Assembly (NCBI RefSeq): GCF_050948215.1
Contig: NC_135157.1
Location: 6,758,001-6,822,000, forward strand
Source of the DNA: Halictus rubicundus
Taxonomy: Eukaryota; Arthropoda; Insecta; Hymenoptera; Halictidae
Direction: 5' to 3'
Length of the DNA stretch: 64,000 bases
Position 1 is the first letter of the stretch. The number at the start of each line of letters is the position of its first letter. The notes under the pieces are model-generated. The model ran no database searches, had not been told where the DNA came from, and was given only the letters and a program-made list of their open reading frames with translations. The translations under genes were made by a program, and so were the position numbers. Below, one piece after another: positions 35,200 through 48,700 of this stretch.

Positions 35200-37066
35200 T
35201 GTGTATTGTTTGTTACTCCAGGAGATAATTCTTATTAACTCTTCGATGGCGGAAGTGACATAACTCGAAATATATTTCTAAAAATAATTATAAGAATAAA
35301 TATATAAATTGTGGTGTTCTTTGTAGCTAATGTACATGACAGTTAACCCGGTATAAAAATAACTAAAAATTATAATAATAATGTAATTATCAAATAGCTC
35401 TCCTGTAAAATTTCCTTGTTCTGACTTATGTCACTTTTCTTAGAATGAACGAAATGTTCAAAAAATTGAATGATTCCAAATCACATCAATTCTATTGCAA
35501 AGAAGGTCTGAGGGTGAACTCACCATACATAAAGCTAGGATTAACATATTGCATATTAGAAATATCAGTGTCTTTTAAGAGCCTCCATAAATTATAGTCC
35601 TTTTTTTTTGAAATGTTTAGATTGCTTGTTCGATTAGAACGTCGTGTTGTCTTCTAAAGTGTTTGGTTAATTTTCTCGACTCCGGCGAGCACACAGGAGA
35701 ATGAGGTTTCTTTGTTCTAGCGTCGCGTTGAAAACCACGCCGCAAGTAATTACAGCAATCTAACGTGGATCTAGGTGCAGCGGTTTTCGGCACGATCCGA
35801 TTTACGCGTTCGCGGGTCTCGGCATGCGAAGAGAATAATTAATCGGACGAGGAGATGGAATTCGACGGTGCTCCGTGGGCTTGTCAGCGTGCAAAAATCA
35901 GCGTGCACCACGGAAAGCTCGAAGCAGCCGGCCTCGTGGTTCTCACGCTTGTCAGTGTTTATGAGCGACCCCCTCGTGGCCGGCTCGTGCAAGCATTACA
36001 TTTGAACAATGAGAACCATTCTATTGAAATGCAACAATGGCGCATTGTGGAACATCGTGCGGGATGAATATTCAAGAACCGACTGGCTCGAACTTGTATT
36101 AACGAACGTGTTTCCTTCAAAAGCGTTGACAATTTCATTTATAACATCTTCATCCCCGGTTCTCGCCACGGACCAACCCGATGCATCTAATAAAGATTAG
36201 GCATCCTTACATCTCGTAAATGTTTTTGCAAAATAGTAAAATTTGAGGACCATCGAAGCCTACAATTGTTTGCTGTCTGCCAACAAAGCCAGGAAAGGAA
36301 ACTCTGGTCGAACTCCCTTGTTTATAAAACACCTCCTAACGATGATCACCGGCCAGCGATTTTAACAAATTAATTAAAATTGTATGGTGGTTCGGTGTCT
36401 CAGCTAAGGAATTTAATCATACTCGTTAAAATTGTGAAATAAATATGTTTGTAAATTAATAGTGTGGAGTTTCTTAACAGGGTGCTATTTCATTTAGTGT
36501 GTTATAAGATACTGACCCGTTTGAAAATAAATTTAATTATACAATGAAATTGCATTCACATTTATTGACGAGTCAAACTCCTTCGGTTTCCGCATAGTTT
36601 TAATTATATTTTTAATTATCTGTCACGTGCACTGAGCAACCCACCTGCGAGGAGACATAACAAAACGAATGACTAATTAACGTTATATCCTCGAACGTCT
36701 TTATGGGACACCTTGATTCATTAAAAGTGACTCCACCCGTCCCCTGCTCCACACGATACATAAATTCTTGTGAGATATAGTCTTGAATGAACCCATAATA
36801 ATGTTGCTTCTCAATTTGAGTCTTAAATTAATATTCGAACCCAAGACTACTACCAAGATTATTATTTCGCAAGATATTTCAAATAGATGTCTCTATGATA
36901 AAGTATCTTAAAATAACGCATTAGAATAACAAGAGTCTCTCAATTGTTCCAAATTGTTAACTTTTTGGTAAAAAGCATCCTACGTTCATCTACTGAATAA
37001 AATCATCTGTCATCGAAACACTTCAATATTATGCATCAAAGAAATGGCCACAAGTTATACAATGTA
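35200..37066. other. Non-coding stretch with one solo TTAA-type end
   Basis: TTAACTCTTCGATGGCGGAA at 35235-35254 resembles a piggyBac-type terminus; a GTGACATAA/TTATGTCAC pair lies at its inner side and near 35430, but no right terminus is seen. Overlapping frames at 35770-36200 are unassigned. Confidence 0.45.
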
Positions 37067-37270
37067 GGATAATGGACCCAATTACTTTGGGGACATCAAT
37101 TACTGTTCCTACATCAATTATACTCATTTTCAAAGCATAATAAATATTTACAAAGTTAATATCTATGTAATAACAAATTGATATACATATTATATATCTC
37201 TTTCTTAACATTCATTATGCTTGAAAAATAAGTATAATTAATGTAGCCTCAGTAATTTGGTCCCTTACCC
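37067..37270. mobile_element. Long-TIR palindromic MITE, family L
   Basis: The two arms are inverted copies of each other over about 65 bp: GGACCCAATTACT...CATCAATTATACTCATTTTC on the left and, reversed, GGGACCAAATTACTG...ACATTAATTATACTTATTTT on the right. Only an AT-rich core of about 70 bp remains between them. The same arms occur at 59003-59321. The 204-bp element is non-coding. Superfamily not assigned. Confidence 0.8.
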
Positions 37271-37274
37271 TCTG

Positions 37275-39190
37275 CACTTTGCAATAAGGTATCCGTTTGA
37301 AAAATATTGATTACACTTACCAAAAAAATTCCTAAAAGTCACGTTGCCTCTCACATTGTTAATTAGTCGTAACCCCTTCAGAAACGAGAAAGGCTAGCGT
37401 AGTGTTTTCATATCGCAAGTGCACTGCGCGCGAGAACAATGTGCCTCGCTGGTACAGAAGACGGAAGAAGCTTAACTACCGGATTGAAAGTTTATGTAAA
37501 AAGTAAGAACCACGAGCGGCGCAACATCGTAATTACGGTTCGATCAGAATCTCTTTTCTTCGGTCCGGATGTCGAAGGAATACTCGTTTCGGGTGGAGGG
37601 GGGAGGGGAAGCAGAACGAAACGACGAAATCGAATCGGCTTTGATACAATTCATTCCGGCGCGGCCGATTCAATTCCTGCTCACGCAACGGCGTAAGCGT
37701 AAAGTGCCACGCGGACGCGTGTATAGTCGTCGCCGTGCGTTTCCGCGCGCGGCAAAGGCACCGAAGTAATTGCGAAAAAGAGTTATTCCGCTGTCCAGTT
37801 GCCTCTCGCCGAAAGCACGGCACGTTTCCTCGGGGAGGCCGTCATCGAAGAGATATTAAAACACGGAACACCGCTCACCGCCGAGATGAGAATCTACAAT
37901 CTTGTGATCAAATCCTTTTCGAGCCTCACAAGACTACACGCACACACGCACACTCAGACAAACTATAAAAATTGCGACTTCTTTCTGTATCGAATCTTTC
38001 GCACAATGAGTGACTCAAATAAATGATCAAACCTTCACATAATATGAAAATAAATAATCGAATGTACAAACTGTTTTATTAAGAATAGAAAGATTCGATA
38101 AAACTATGTTACGTTTAAGAATTTTTTCTGGAAAATAAATGGACTCGTATGTTTTAAAAGAGTGCGTCATTTAAAAGTGCATATATTAAATGTGCAGCAC
38201 TTCTTCTGCAGAGACTAACCCTTCTATAATTGCGAAATTTAAATGCATGAGATTACGAGGAAAAATTGTAAGGTTTTATGGATGATAATGGGGCAATGCA
38301 TGCGCATGTATTTATACGCTCTAAATGGGCAGAGTTTAATAAATATGAATATTAATCGGTCCGAATTAATCAAATGGAAATCATTATTTTGGGCTTATGA
38401 ATATAGTACCTGTATAGTAAACACGCGCACGCATTAAATATATAATTTATTTCAATGCTAAGAAATTATTTACAATACACCATTCCCCGCCAGTAATAAT
38501 GATAGGACAAGAAACATACTAAATCCAGCGAAAATGGATGTACCCTTTCAATTCCACGATAACAATTTTCATCCGCAAGCATTCTGTTCCGCCCACGCGA
38601 AACTTAATAATACTTTTTCCTCTCTGTTGAAGGAAACTCGAAACCTTTATTACGGCTACGATTTCCCTCCGGGATCGATCATTTCCGTGTTCCATAAGCG
38701 ACCATCACTCTTTGTCTGGCGATCGGAAAAGCGCAGGAATTTCCGGAAACACGATCATCGCGGGAAAAACCCATAAAATTTGGCAAATAATTAACGTCTG
38801 GAACTAAACCGTTTCGACGGGTCTCCCGCTGCGGAATTTAATTAATTAAAACGAGGTGTAGAATGTCGGGAGTGGCGGAACATCGAATATGTAGGCCGAG
38901 TAATTCATTATTTCGATTACACGACTGGCACGAGCTTCGAACCGGCGGCGCGCCGTTCCGTGCACCCATAATTATTACGATTTTTCGAGTGTGCGTATAC
39001 AGTGGTCGAAATTTCTATGGGAACACAATGATTCACGAAAAAATATTAATACATTTCATAATATTTCTAGGTGTACACCTGGAACTTCACATACTTCGTG
39101 TAATTATTGAAGTTATTGAAATTATTAAATAAATTTCTTCATTCAAGCATGTATTGTTATAAAAATTGCGAGAAATTTAAATAAATTCAG
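37275..39190. other. Non-coding stretch
   Basis: Frames at 37439-37770 overlap in different phases without splice or domain support. A TTCTTCTGCAG acceptor ends at 38211 and GTAAGG begins at 38268, bracketing a 56-bp segment open in one frame, with a poor exon-end context. No other feature. Confidence 0.4.
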
Positions 39191-39194
39191 TTTT

Positions 39195-39408
39195 GTCATT
39201 TTTACAAAACAATGTACACCATTTTGTGCTCGGTGCGGTTAGCGTTAAAACAATTTTTACATTACAATGTTTGTATCCAAAAAATGTTTAGAGGACGAGT
39301 AGTAATGAGCTCCATATGCATAAAAGGAAGTATATCATGCGGAAATATTCTAGCTCAGAAGAAACGTCTGAATTTTGGAGTTAAAACAGCTTCGAGTGCA
39401 AAGGGTTC
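39195..39408. mobile_element. piggyBac-type MITE, subfamily C, degraded copy
   Basis: The right arm CTTCGAGTGCAAAGGGTT matches the 11.1-kb element, but the final TTAA has become TTCC. GGAAATATTCTAG and GGAGTTAAAA are also shared, in the same order and spacing. The left end is too diverged to place exactly. Confidence 0.65.
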
Positions 39409-39419
39409 CCAAGGCAGAA

Positions 39420-42110
39420 TTAGTTTCGCTGCATAACGAGTCGCGGACCGAGATGCACTCGCGAAAACATTGGAGCATTTGCATTCCCGTCTTAATTTGC
39501 GATGCCGCGCCGCGTCGAAGAGCGACAGACGGTCTTTCTAATTGAACGGACCGACGACGATACACCATGAGGGAGGCAAGGGTTCCATGGCATCGATACA
39601 CTGCCATGGCGGAACACTCGTTTTTCGAGTGGCCCGTGCACTTTGAATTCTCTGTGCTCGCGCGTCCATTATAGTCGAACCACTTGCACGCGGCTCGTAT
39701 TGCTGGTAATAATTCGTACGTCTGTCTCTGAAGGGGGAAAAAGTGTCGGGGTCCGAAGGAAGAACAAACGACAAGTGGGAACACGTACTACGATCCCGTG
39801 TTTGATATCGGGAGTGGCGAGCAACCGGGGCGTTTCTGCTCTCCCGTTCCCTCTGTTGCCTTCAATTTATTTCACCTTTCGTTTCTAAACAAAAGATCAT
39901 TATTGCGGCCGCAGCGTTCCGACTGCCGCCGCTGCCATGCCATACCGAATCGATTCGACTCCATAGAAATAAGATTTTTTGGAACTGTGTTAAATCAGTT
40001 TCCATCAAATAAACGATAAAGCCAAATTATATACTTTAATCGCTAAAGTAAAGACAGTTGCAAGTTCGTATTTCCATAGAAAGATTCAGAATCATCTGAA
40101 AATAATATTCGGTCTCTCAGAAAAAGCGGTCCCACTGAAGCGCAACTAAAATACAACACTATTAAATTGTATCAAACACTTTACAATCTTCTGAATATTC
40201 TGCACGCTCCAAAGCTCCGCAGTCTAATAATCACCGGGGCGAGATTTTCCCATATTCATCGTCTCCCTTTAAAATAATTATCTGGACGTTTCATTAATAT
40301 TGCTGCTTCATCAAAGGGCCGAACGGCGCACCTGTGCTGTTGTGTGTCGCCCGATGACTCACTATTAAAAGGTCGTAATTGTTATAATTTGTCTTAATAA
40401 GTCGACTGGCCAATTAAAATCTCTGGTCGGCGGCTATCGATCCGGAATATGAACAGGGTGCAATTTAATAGTGAACCACCACCCGACCCGTAACAGTATC
40501 AGCGTGCTATTTGATCCGCTACTGAAAGTTAGCTGCACCAGCAAACTTTTTTCCAGAACGATACTTCCACGTGAATCTCTTTACAGCGAGAATACGATCC
40601 TAGCTCGGCTATAATTTAAATCAATTACTAATTAATAGAATATAAAATTATAGCATAGTGCCGCTAATTTTGGTTCTCGATTAATTTCCGACAGAACGAT
40701 TTCACATTTTCAAATTCGTTCCAAAGGGAATCGATATTGCATTCTGTAATTATTTTTCCAGACGAACATACTCATTCGTGAAATGTTAAATCTGTATATT
40801 TGTCTTAATAATTGAGCAAAAATATTTATTAGCGATTATCATACGTCATAACTTGTAACTTTTGCTATTTACATAGACAAAGATAGCGTAAAATACTGTC
40901 AGAATGCGCAACGCTACTCGCGATAGTTCCGAAGTAATTGTGATTCGCAGTTTTCGTATGTAATTCGCGTAGTAATTCGAGGGAATTTTGAACACGGTAC
41001 GATACGTCGGCGCCGATCAATATTTGCCGGGATTGATTCCTGGCCGCACTAATTCACAGAAACAACAAGTCGAGTCCAATTACCGTATTCCCATTAAAAA
41101 GTGCATTAACAAATTAGAGCAGCGATATAAAGGAATTCAATTTACTTATTACCGATAATTAACTCCTCGGAATATCAGTCAAACTTCAAAGAGCCTCGGC
41201 CGTTCGGTGTATCGATCACGTTGTCCCCGTCTCGCCATTTACAAGTTAAAATAACCTGCGCGCCGAGCGTGGTTACAAGACTAACACGGGCAGACTGCGA
41301 ACTCGTTCTTTTTCCTTAAAAATATACTGCGAACATAAACGACGTAGCGGTTGAAAAAATATGGCGGCCGAGGCTCGGCGCAGGAAGAGAGATCGAACAA
41401 CATCTTCCTAGGATAATTACACGCACCGGCGGAACGATACTCATTCCGGTGAATTAAAAGAGTATAACCGGCGGCGGCGGCGGCGGCGGCGGCGGCTAGA
41501 GGTTCGATTACGAGCATCGAACTCTAAGAAATTATCCGGCCACGAAGCCGTAAGTGACTACGCGGGCAGCTCGTTTTCCCACTGTTTAAGCAAATTGAAC
41601 GGGGCTAATGAGACCAGGTGCGTAACGGGTTCGAGCCAATCGACGGAATGGCTGGAAGAAGGGTAATCAAGCGAGAATACCGTCGATTCGTTTCGCCGCT
41701 CATATACGAAATTGCTGTCGTTTCGTATCCGTTGTGCTTGGCCGAGATCGGGCACGTTAATTCATGCACGCGTGCGCCGAGGAAACGCTGCGAAACCATC
41801 TCGGCTGCGGGCGGAATCGGTTGACAGCGTATCCGCGAAAAAGAGACGGCTCTAAAAGAAGAGAACTGAACGCGCGGGGACTGTGCGGAGAACGGGGAAG
41901 AGAGAAAGAGAGAGAAACCGCGTTATGATTGCATTCAGTAGGGCACATCTGCCGCAGTGCATTGTGCAGCGCTGCGCTCATCCCCATCATTCGATCTCCG
42001 CGCGATGCGACCGCGAAAAAAGAGTAAGGGTGCAACGGAGGAACAGGGAGAATCGGAGAGTGTTGAAACGGGATGGGGGGAACGAGAGCACCAAGTGAAA
42101 AAAAGGATAG
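39420..42110. other. Non-coding stretch, ATTA-rich in its middle
   Basis: From about 40250 to 41130 there are many ATTA/TAATTA words in otherwise unique DNA. A fragment of the dispersed motif is at 40214-40226. Donor-like GTAAGTGAC (41548) and GTGCGT (41612) have no supported upstream exon. Confidence 0.45.
41469..41497. repeat. (CGG)n trinucleotide repeat
   Basis: About nine CGG/GGC units. On the minus strand it would encode an Ala run in a short unassigned frame. Confidence 0.95.

Positions 42111-42114
<4 letters not shown>

Positions 42115-42145
<31 letters not shown>
42115..42145. repeat. (CT)n microsatellite
   Basis: About 15 CT units, continued by a CCCTCTCCTCTCC-type pyrimidine tract to 42186 that ends in CCCTTTCAG. 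The array thus sits where the polypyrimidine tract of a strong plus-strand splice acceptor would be. Confidence 0.93.
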
Positions 42146-42147
<2 letters not shown>

Positions 42148-42149
42148 CT

Positions 42150-43150
42150 CTCCTCTCCTGTCCTCTCGTCTCTCCGCCTCCCTTTCAGGCTCGTGCCAGA
42201 CCTTTATCGAGTTATATCGTCATATCGTCATACCTGCCAACCAATAAATCCTGAGCGAGCCCTTTCACCGAGGCATCCGCTCTGATTTATTGCGGAATTA
42301 ATATTAGATCCACCGAAAATATCGTCGATATATCGGGTTACCCGATTACCTTGCGAAACTTAGGGACGGTGAAAAAAAGGTGCGCTGCGGATATATACTC
42401 CGCTGCTCCACGGCCTAACCCCGTGAAATATGCAGCGAATCCTGGGCAGGGGTGAGCCTGATTTATCCTCGACCGTTCTTAAATATTTTCGGGATTTGTA
42501 GGCTGCGCTGAATGGTGAAGTCGGGTCATAAAATTCTTCGTAGGGCGAAGCACGTTCGACCATCTTCGAATATTAGGCTTTTAGGGGGAAAGGGGATGTT
42601 GTCTAGGGGTGTTAATGGATATGCGCGGCACTTTTCGGGGACCGATCCGACACGATTATTTTATTCGGACATATGCCTGCACTTGGCCGAGGTGACACAT
42701 TTTGCGTGGAGAATATTAGTATTGTCGGGGAAATAAGGGAGGTTCGTAGGAAAATATTGGCACATCGGGGAAACTGCGACTGAAATTGCTGCCTCGGATT
42801 ATACTCGAGAGGGTGCATCGCACTAGTGGTTTGGAAACCTGGAATTTCTTTCTATCCAATTTTCTGAAAGTTTCTAATATTTTATTCTGATCTAGAGAAA
42901 GTATTCTGCACATATTGCACGTTGTCGATGTTTTCGAAACGTTTAAATAATTTACTGATCTTGGTATTGCGTTACGCGGGAAGGAGCGACGGACGTTGGC
43001 ATTTGTAAAATTGTGAAAGGTTTGAAATTGAATTATTTAAAACTCCCACATCATATTGTTGTAATGTAAACGAAAATGTAATCAAAGGCACGGATAAAGA
43101 ATAAATTATAACGAAATGAAAATTGTATTTACACTTCATATTTTCATTGC
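42150..43150. other. Unique stretch after a strong acceptor-like site
   Basis: From the acceptor-like CAG at 42186-42188, one frame is open for 18 codons to a TAA that overlaps an AATAAA at 42242-42247; other frames run a little further. No gene is assigned. A minus-strand frame at 42716-42913 follows an ACTTTCAG but lacks a good pyrimidine tract. Confidence 0.35.
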
Positions 43151-43152
43151 AG

Positions 43153-43335
43153 ACTAATTATGTAAAGGATAAATCCTGCAAACGATATTTAGCTTTTCGT
43201 TCTTTGTGCGACAAAATTTTTCAACCGAATTCTTCATGCATTTCAATCCAATTACAGATCAATAAATTTTCCCATTACACCGCATCGGGCACAGTTTCCG
43301 AAATCGATACGAACGTGGCAATTAGACGAGCTTAA
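43153..43335 (+). CDS. Candidate terminal coding exon, unknown protein
   Basis: A T/C-rich tract (TTTACACTTCATATTTTCATTGCAG) ends at 43152 and is a strong plus-strand acceptor, with TTTACAC in branch-point position. The next 60 codons are open in phase with the acceptor and end at TAA 43333-43335. The translation starts TNYVKDKSCKRYLAFRSLCD and is basic with three Cys in its first half, and Ser/Thr-rich later. No domain is recognised. No AATAAA follows within 200 bp, which weakens a terminal-exon reading. An upstream partner exon is not identified. Confidence 0.3.
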   Translation, partial: TNYVKDKSCKRYLAFRSLCDKIFQPNSSCISIQLQINKFSHYTASGTVSEIDTNVAIRRA

Positions 43336-43339
43336 TACG

Positions 43340-44090
43340 AGGATTAATGGAGTATACGAATATCAATTTGATTCGAGTTCTCATAAAGTAGCGCGCCAAA
43401 ATTAATATCCGCAGATCCACGGTTTACACGTCCCGTCTGAGCCTATGATAAAATCAAATGTTATCGTAGATCGACTACCACGAAAATCATATACCACGAA
43501 AAATGTGGATTAACAAGGTAATTGGGTGGATGATTGTCGAACGGAACGATTATAAATAACCGACCGAGGATCATTGAATATTCAAAGTGAATCGGCGGAA
43601 ACAAAGAAAATCCTGGCGATTAAATCAGGGCGGTTAATTCCCGGTTGCGATACGGTTAAATCAATTACCGAGCAAAGGGGAAATTCGATTTGGAATTCCG
43701 AAGTAGCTGGATCTGCCAATCCGGGCTGTATCTGGGCTGAGAGTCGGGACTCGTCGGAGCAACGGGGGAAACATCAGGCTGACGTGCGAAATAATGTCAA
43801 GACGAGCATTGGAAACTGCTACCCACGGTGCAACAACGGGTGTTCCGTTCGCCGGTCGCCTCTATTCGCTTATAATCTCGAGTACATTTTTCATGGCAGC
43901 GCGTTACGTTACATATTTATGTCACGCCCGGCTCCGTTCACGTCGCTGGATATGCAGAAGCTGCACGAACATAGGACGAGGGCTCGCGTGGCTCTTACAA
44001 CGTGGCGCCCATTAATAATTTAGCGAGCTGAACAAAAGGGCGGTACTTGAATTTGATGTTGCCGTGGCTCCCCGGCTCCCTCCCTCTCTG
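43340..44090. other. Non-coding stretch
   Basis: A 149-codon frame (43574-44023) begins at TTG and has no domain. Nothing else seen. Confidence 0.4.
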
Positions 44091-44092
<2 letters not shown>

Positions 44093-44129
<37 letters not shown>

Positions 44130-44134
44130 CTCTC
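44093..44134. repeat. (CT)n microsatellite
   Basis: About 20 CT units with one CG interruption, the longest CT array in the window. Confidence 0.95.
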
Positions 44135-44139
44135 TTCGT

Positions 44140-45600
44140 GCCTCTCCGCTTTCTCTCCTTCTCTCGCTCCGCGCTTATCCATTGCACGTCCGTTTGCTAC
44201 CTTCGTTCTCCTTTCTGTTATCCGTGACTCGGGCCTGGCCCCCATGTATCCCTTGTATCACGATATATAAATCCTTTTCAGCCGGGCGTCCACCCTCTTC
44301 ACAGCGAATCCGGACGGACGGGGATGAAAATGGGAGCTTACACGCGATTACAGACCCTCCCTGCCGGACCCTCCGGCCAGTTAGCCTACTTTCCGCTAAC
44401 TTTTGACATCGCGGCGCGCCGAGCAAAGCGGCCCGACAACCGCCCATTGTTCAATTCGCGATGAATTAATGATCCGTCGTCGCGCCAGCAACTCGCCCTT
44501 GAAGAACAACGCCCGGGACGCCGGGCCACTTTGATCTCGACACGGCTCGCTGCTGTCTCGAACAATCGCGTTTCGAACGGAAATATAGCGGCGGCTAATT
44601 ACTATTTTTCATCCGAAGCCGTAACCGAGTTAGCCCGACGGTTTCTGCAACGACACAAAGCGCCGGCTCCTTTGTTTCCCGTCGCCCACGGACTTTTTCA
44701 ATCGTTTCAGGCACACTGCCACGAATTGCCAATCGACCTGGACAAAAGTCATTTTGGCGACCATCGTGAAATCGAAGTTTTGTCACGAGTTGCCGAACAA
44801 GGAACAGCTAAAGTAAACATCTGTTAACCCTCGTACGTTCTCCAGGGTGAACTTTCATCTATCAAACTATGAGATTATGAACGAAACACGATTCGTTACG
44901 TTCAAAGGTAAAGCGAATATGGAGGATAGCGAAAATTTGAAGTTGTCTAAAACGAAAACACAGCACGGTGTGTAGAGATTGATCTCAGAGATTTTGTCTA
45001 CATAGATCGACGATTCGAGACAGTACGCGAGCCTTTCGACGCACGGATGATGGATCATCGAGTCGGTCATTGAATTTCTACAGCCACGTCGCTTTTGTCG
45101 CCGTCTCGTCGCGCGAGAAGGGCGTGCTGGCTCGCGACGAAAGATCCTCATCCTCGAGAACCATGATCGCACGCCTTTCACGTGTTGCCGATTTACATAC
45201 GCGCGGGATTATCGTCCCGCTCGCGCCGCCGATGAAATAATCTCGTTATGCAAATCGGCGAAGAGTGACACCGCGCGACAGCCGATCGTCGACGAACCGA
45301 GGCGTGTTCCACGCTTGTTTTTTCGACCGTGGATCCCCTGGTCGGTGACGAAAGACAGTGGAAACGTCGAATCATCTTCCGTCTTTTAGCCTCGGCGATT
45401 GTCTTGCGAAACCACGACCACCCCTCCGAAAATACCGAGACTCGGTAGGACAAAATTTCAGCTGTTTTTTTTTTAAGTCAATCGATCACTATATTTGTCG
45501 TATCGTAGCACCAGTCTTTCTATCCTCTAATTAAAAAGTTCAACTTGCGTAACCATTCTTAGACCGCATATTGGACCTCTTCGTTCGAACGATATTTGAA
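44140..45600. other. Non-coding stretch, partly CpG-rich
   Basis: Overlapping frames on both strands at 44530-44830 and 44870-45450 without domains or splice pairs. Confidence 0.45.
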
Positions 45601-45748
45601 TTTAATTCTAGGTCTTTGGGACCTGTCAAAATGACGAATTCTAATATTCTAATATTCTACTTCTTTGGGTACTATAAAAGGGCTAAAAATTTCGGCAGAT
45701 AGATTCTTGTTATTTTTAGAAAATAATGTAGGATAGTAATTTTTCCTC
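45601..45748. mobile_element. piggyBac-type MITE, subfamily A, internally deleted relic
   Basis: TTTAATTCTAGGTCTTTGGG resembles the family's left end, and CTGTCAAAATGACGAATTCT matches the hairpin region next to it. ATTTCTTTGGGTA-like and TTGTTATTTTTAGAAAATAA words follow in family order. The middle is shortened and the right TTAA is lost. Confidence 0.6.
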
Positions 45749-45749
45749 A

Positions 45750-48700
45750 AAAAAGGAAATTCCTGTGAAAGAAGAAGTTCCTGTAAAAAGTAAGACGTCC
45801 ACACTGATGCAACGTTACCGAATAAAAGAAGATAGTTGCTGGATGCTGCTTCAGTATGGACTCACAGCTTTACACGCATTGTCTCTTGATTCGAAAGAAG
45901 GAGCGTGTCTCCGAGTTCGATCCAGAAAGAGAAAGTGCGTGGGAACCGCGTTGCATCGAATGTCTTTTGCGATCGACGGGACAAAAAGTGGTGGAATTAA
46001 TGTCCACGGCTAATGTGCTTTTCAATCGCCATTGATCAGCCGCCATGTTCGCAATCTCCGACGGGCCACGGTCTGAACGGAGGATTTCATCGAGGCTGCC
46101 GTATCTCGAACGCGTGTTTTACTGGCCCCGTTGGCCGGATAATAAACGTTCGCGACAGACCGAGGCCCGGGGGCGGGCGAAGAAGTTAATAGGAATTTCT
46201 CGAGTTAATTAAGAAATGATAATAACTCACTCGCCACGCCGGCGTTCCTTATTTACGCGTAGTCCCGGCTCTCGCTCTCTTTTCCTCTCTCTCTCGCGTA
46301 ATCGTGGCTACTCCTATACTCCTCTCCGTTGCTGCACGGCGGTAGCACACGCAGCGAGATTATGACACCCGGGCTCGTTACTCGAATGTAGGCTTACGAG
46401 CATTCCGCACGAGAGACGGCGTCCCGCGTCCAAGCCTTATTACGCGTGCAACGCGCGCGATTCATCGTAAATTAAAGGAACGAACGGAGCAATCAGCGAT
46501 CTCGCCAATAGACCGGCGAGATAAGGCTCCTCGTTGAATCTCGTTTAAAGCAACTTGCGACTAAACGAAGCCGAGGGTGCCACTCGCTCGGTCCCTTATT
46601 TCCCTCCTCGGCGGGGAAATTCCTCGGCCATTGTCGGGGGTCAGTGACGGCGTCGGCTGCCGAGCGCAACACCAGTTTTTCCTCCGTCGTGGCATTCTAT
46701 TTACGCTCGGTCGTGACCAGACGCAAATTGATTTGTCTGCGCTGCCAGATCTTCGAGCGCACGCACGTTTCACTTCCCTCGGGTGCGCTATTCTTACAAT
46801 CGAGCCGACCACAAACCAAATCCATTATTAAACAACTTCCGAGCTTATTGACACTTCACCGCCAAAGTATTTCATTGACCCGTAAGTGAAATATCGGAAC
46901 CCATACGACCTCCCTCAAATTTCTTTTAATTTATTAGGAAGCAATTTCACTATTTCACTACGTTTTTGTCTACCATTTCCATACAGACTTTTGCATTTGG
47001 CATTTCTAATGTACATTTTGGAGGTCCACTTTAGGATCAATGCAGAACTTGATTAAATTTTAACTGAGGAAACCAGGAATTTGTAATTTTTTAAAATGTA
47101 ATTCTGTAGATTTTGGCGAGAAAATGCTGAAAATTCAAATTTCAATCCTAGGAGACCACTAATTTAAAAGTTATGCTTGTGTAGTGACTACTACTGGCGT
47201 TACTGCAATACTAATTTGAGGTTGCCGGTGCATGTGCAACGTGTCAACAATAAAACAATTTCACAAAAAAAGAAAATATGCGAGGGAAGAGCCCCCTCGT
47301 TCATTTACTTTCAATGAGCACAACAGAGTTCGACCGGCACGCAACTATGAAGACGTTAACCTTACCGAGAAACCGTCTTGATGCACGGGAGATGCATATG
47401 CATCCGGGAATCGTCGTAGGGACGTTATCATTCGTCCCGCGAATCCAGATGTTTTGCTGTTCTTCCACGCCACTTGGGTGCATTTTTTTCCTCCATTGCC
47501 ACGCGACCCGGTAATTCGTAATAATTGGTGATAACTGTCCGATGGGGAATTATTATTCGCAGTTTAGATTGCGTTATCTAAATATGCATCGGCTCGGTGT
47601 GCAAACGTGACGCGATTGCTTAATGCGTCGAGCGAATGAATGCCATCCCTATCTTAACTGGGAATGCTAAGTGTTTCGGAACGATGTGTTCGTTAAATAA
47701 AAAGCTTTATGGGGAGTTCTTACATAATAAAACGATAAAGTAATACGGTCCGCGATGCAGTATTAATTTGTACGCGCCAATCAAAAGCGCGAGAGCAGAT
47801 TCCATAATTAATGATCGGCGCAAACCTTGATCCTACGACGATTCATTAAATATACTCGGTACTCTTTAATAGCGGAAAATTTCCGAAATAGGCACGGTAC
47901 GAATACGATGAAATTTTAATAGGATATACTTGCAATAAAGGTAAATAACTTTTTGATCGAGAAATTAATTTTTATGAATAATCCTGCCTGCTGACGGGAG
48001 GGTTGAAAATGCTATCGCTATGATAAATTTTCATTTTACAGTTTCGGGAATACCGTATGCGCATAGTACGGGTTTAAAAATGGCAAAAAATAGTATAATA
48101 TTACCTTTTCAACTGAATCAAAACTAGTTCATTTCCGCGCCTAATAGAATGGCGAATGGAGTTAGATTAAACGCGGCGAGCATCCGTTGATCGCACACGG
48201 AAACAATGAATAACAGACCGCCTGATTATCGAATTACGCGCTGGCGGTTCTTGAATTTTGAAATTCGATTTTCTCGGACCGGAAGCAGCATAGGTAAACT
48301 ATTCCGACGGTTTACATCGGGCCGGGATTTTCTCTCCGGTTTAATTATACCGCGTTAACCGGCGTTCCGTATTTGTTTTCGTTACGCGAACTCCAATTTG
48401 CATCGATTTTAATATTCATCGCGCTCTCGGTGATTCCTCGCCGCGCGCAACTGCAAATATTTTCTTCGGCGGGGCCCGGTTTTCGCAGGCTTCGATCGCC
48501 GGCATGATCGGGCCGAGCGCGAAAGTGCGCTTCGCGATGGAAACCCGGAAGGGGATCGTGACGCGCGGTTAACCTTAACGCCTGTCATTAATTTCTATTG
48601 GCCGTCATTAATGCGAGTGGATTGATAAGCGGGCCGATGGTTAAGTGACCGGGGCAGATGGGACTCCGACGATAATTCCAATGACACGGGATCGCATTAC

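Noticed and set aside
41601..41660. tRNA B-box-like GGTTCGAGCC
   Set aside because: No matching A box at the right distance and no acceptor-stem or T-stem pairing could be found.
43574..44023. 149-codon plus-strand frame
   Set aside because: TTG start only, no domain, no splice or promoter evidence.
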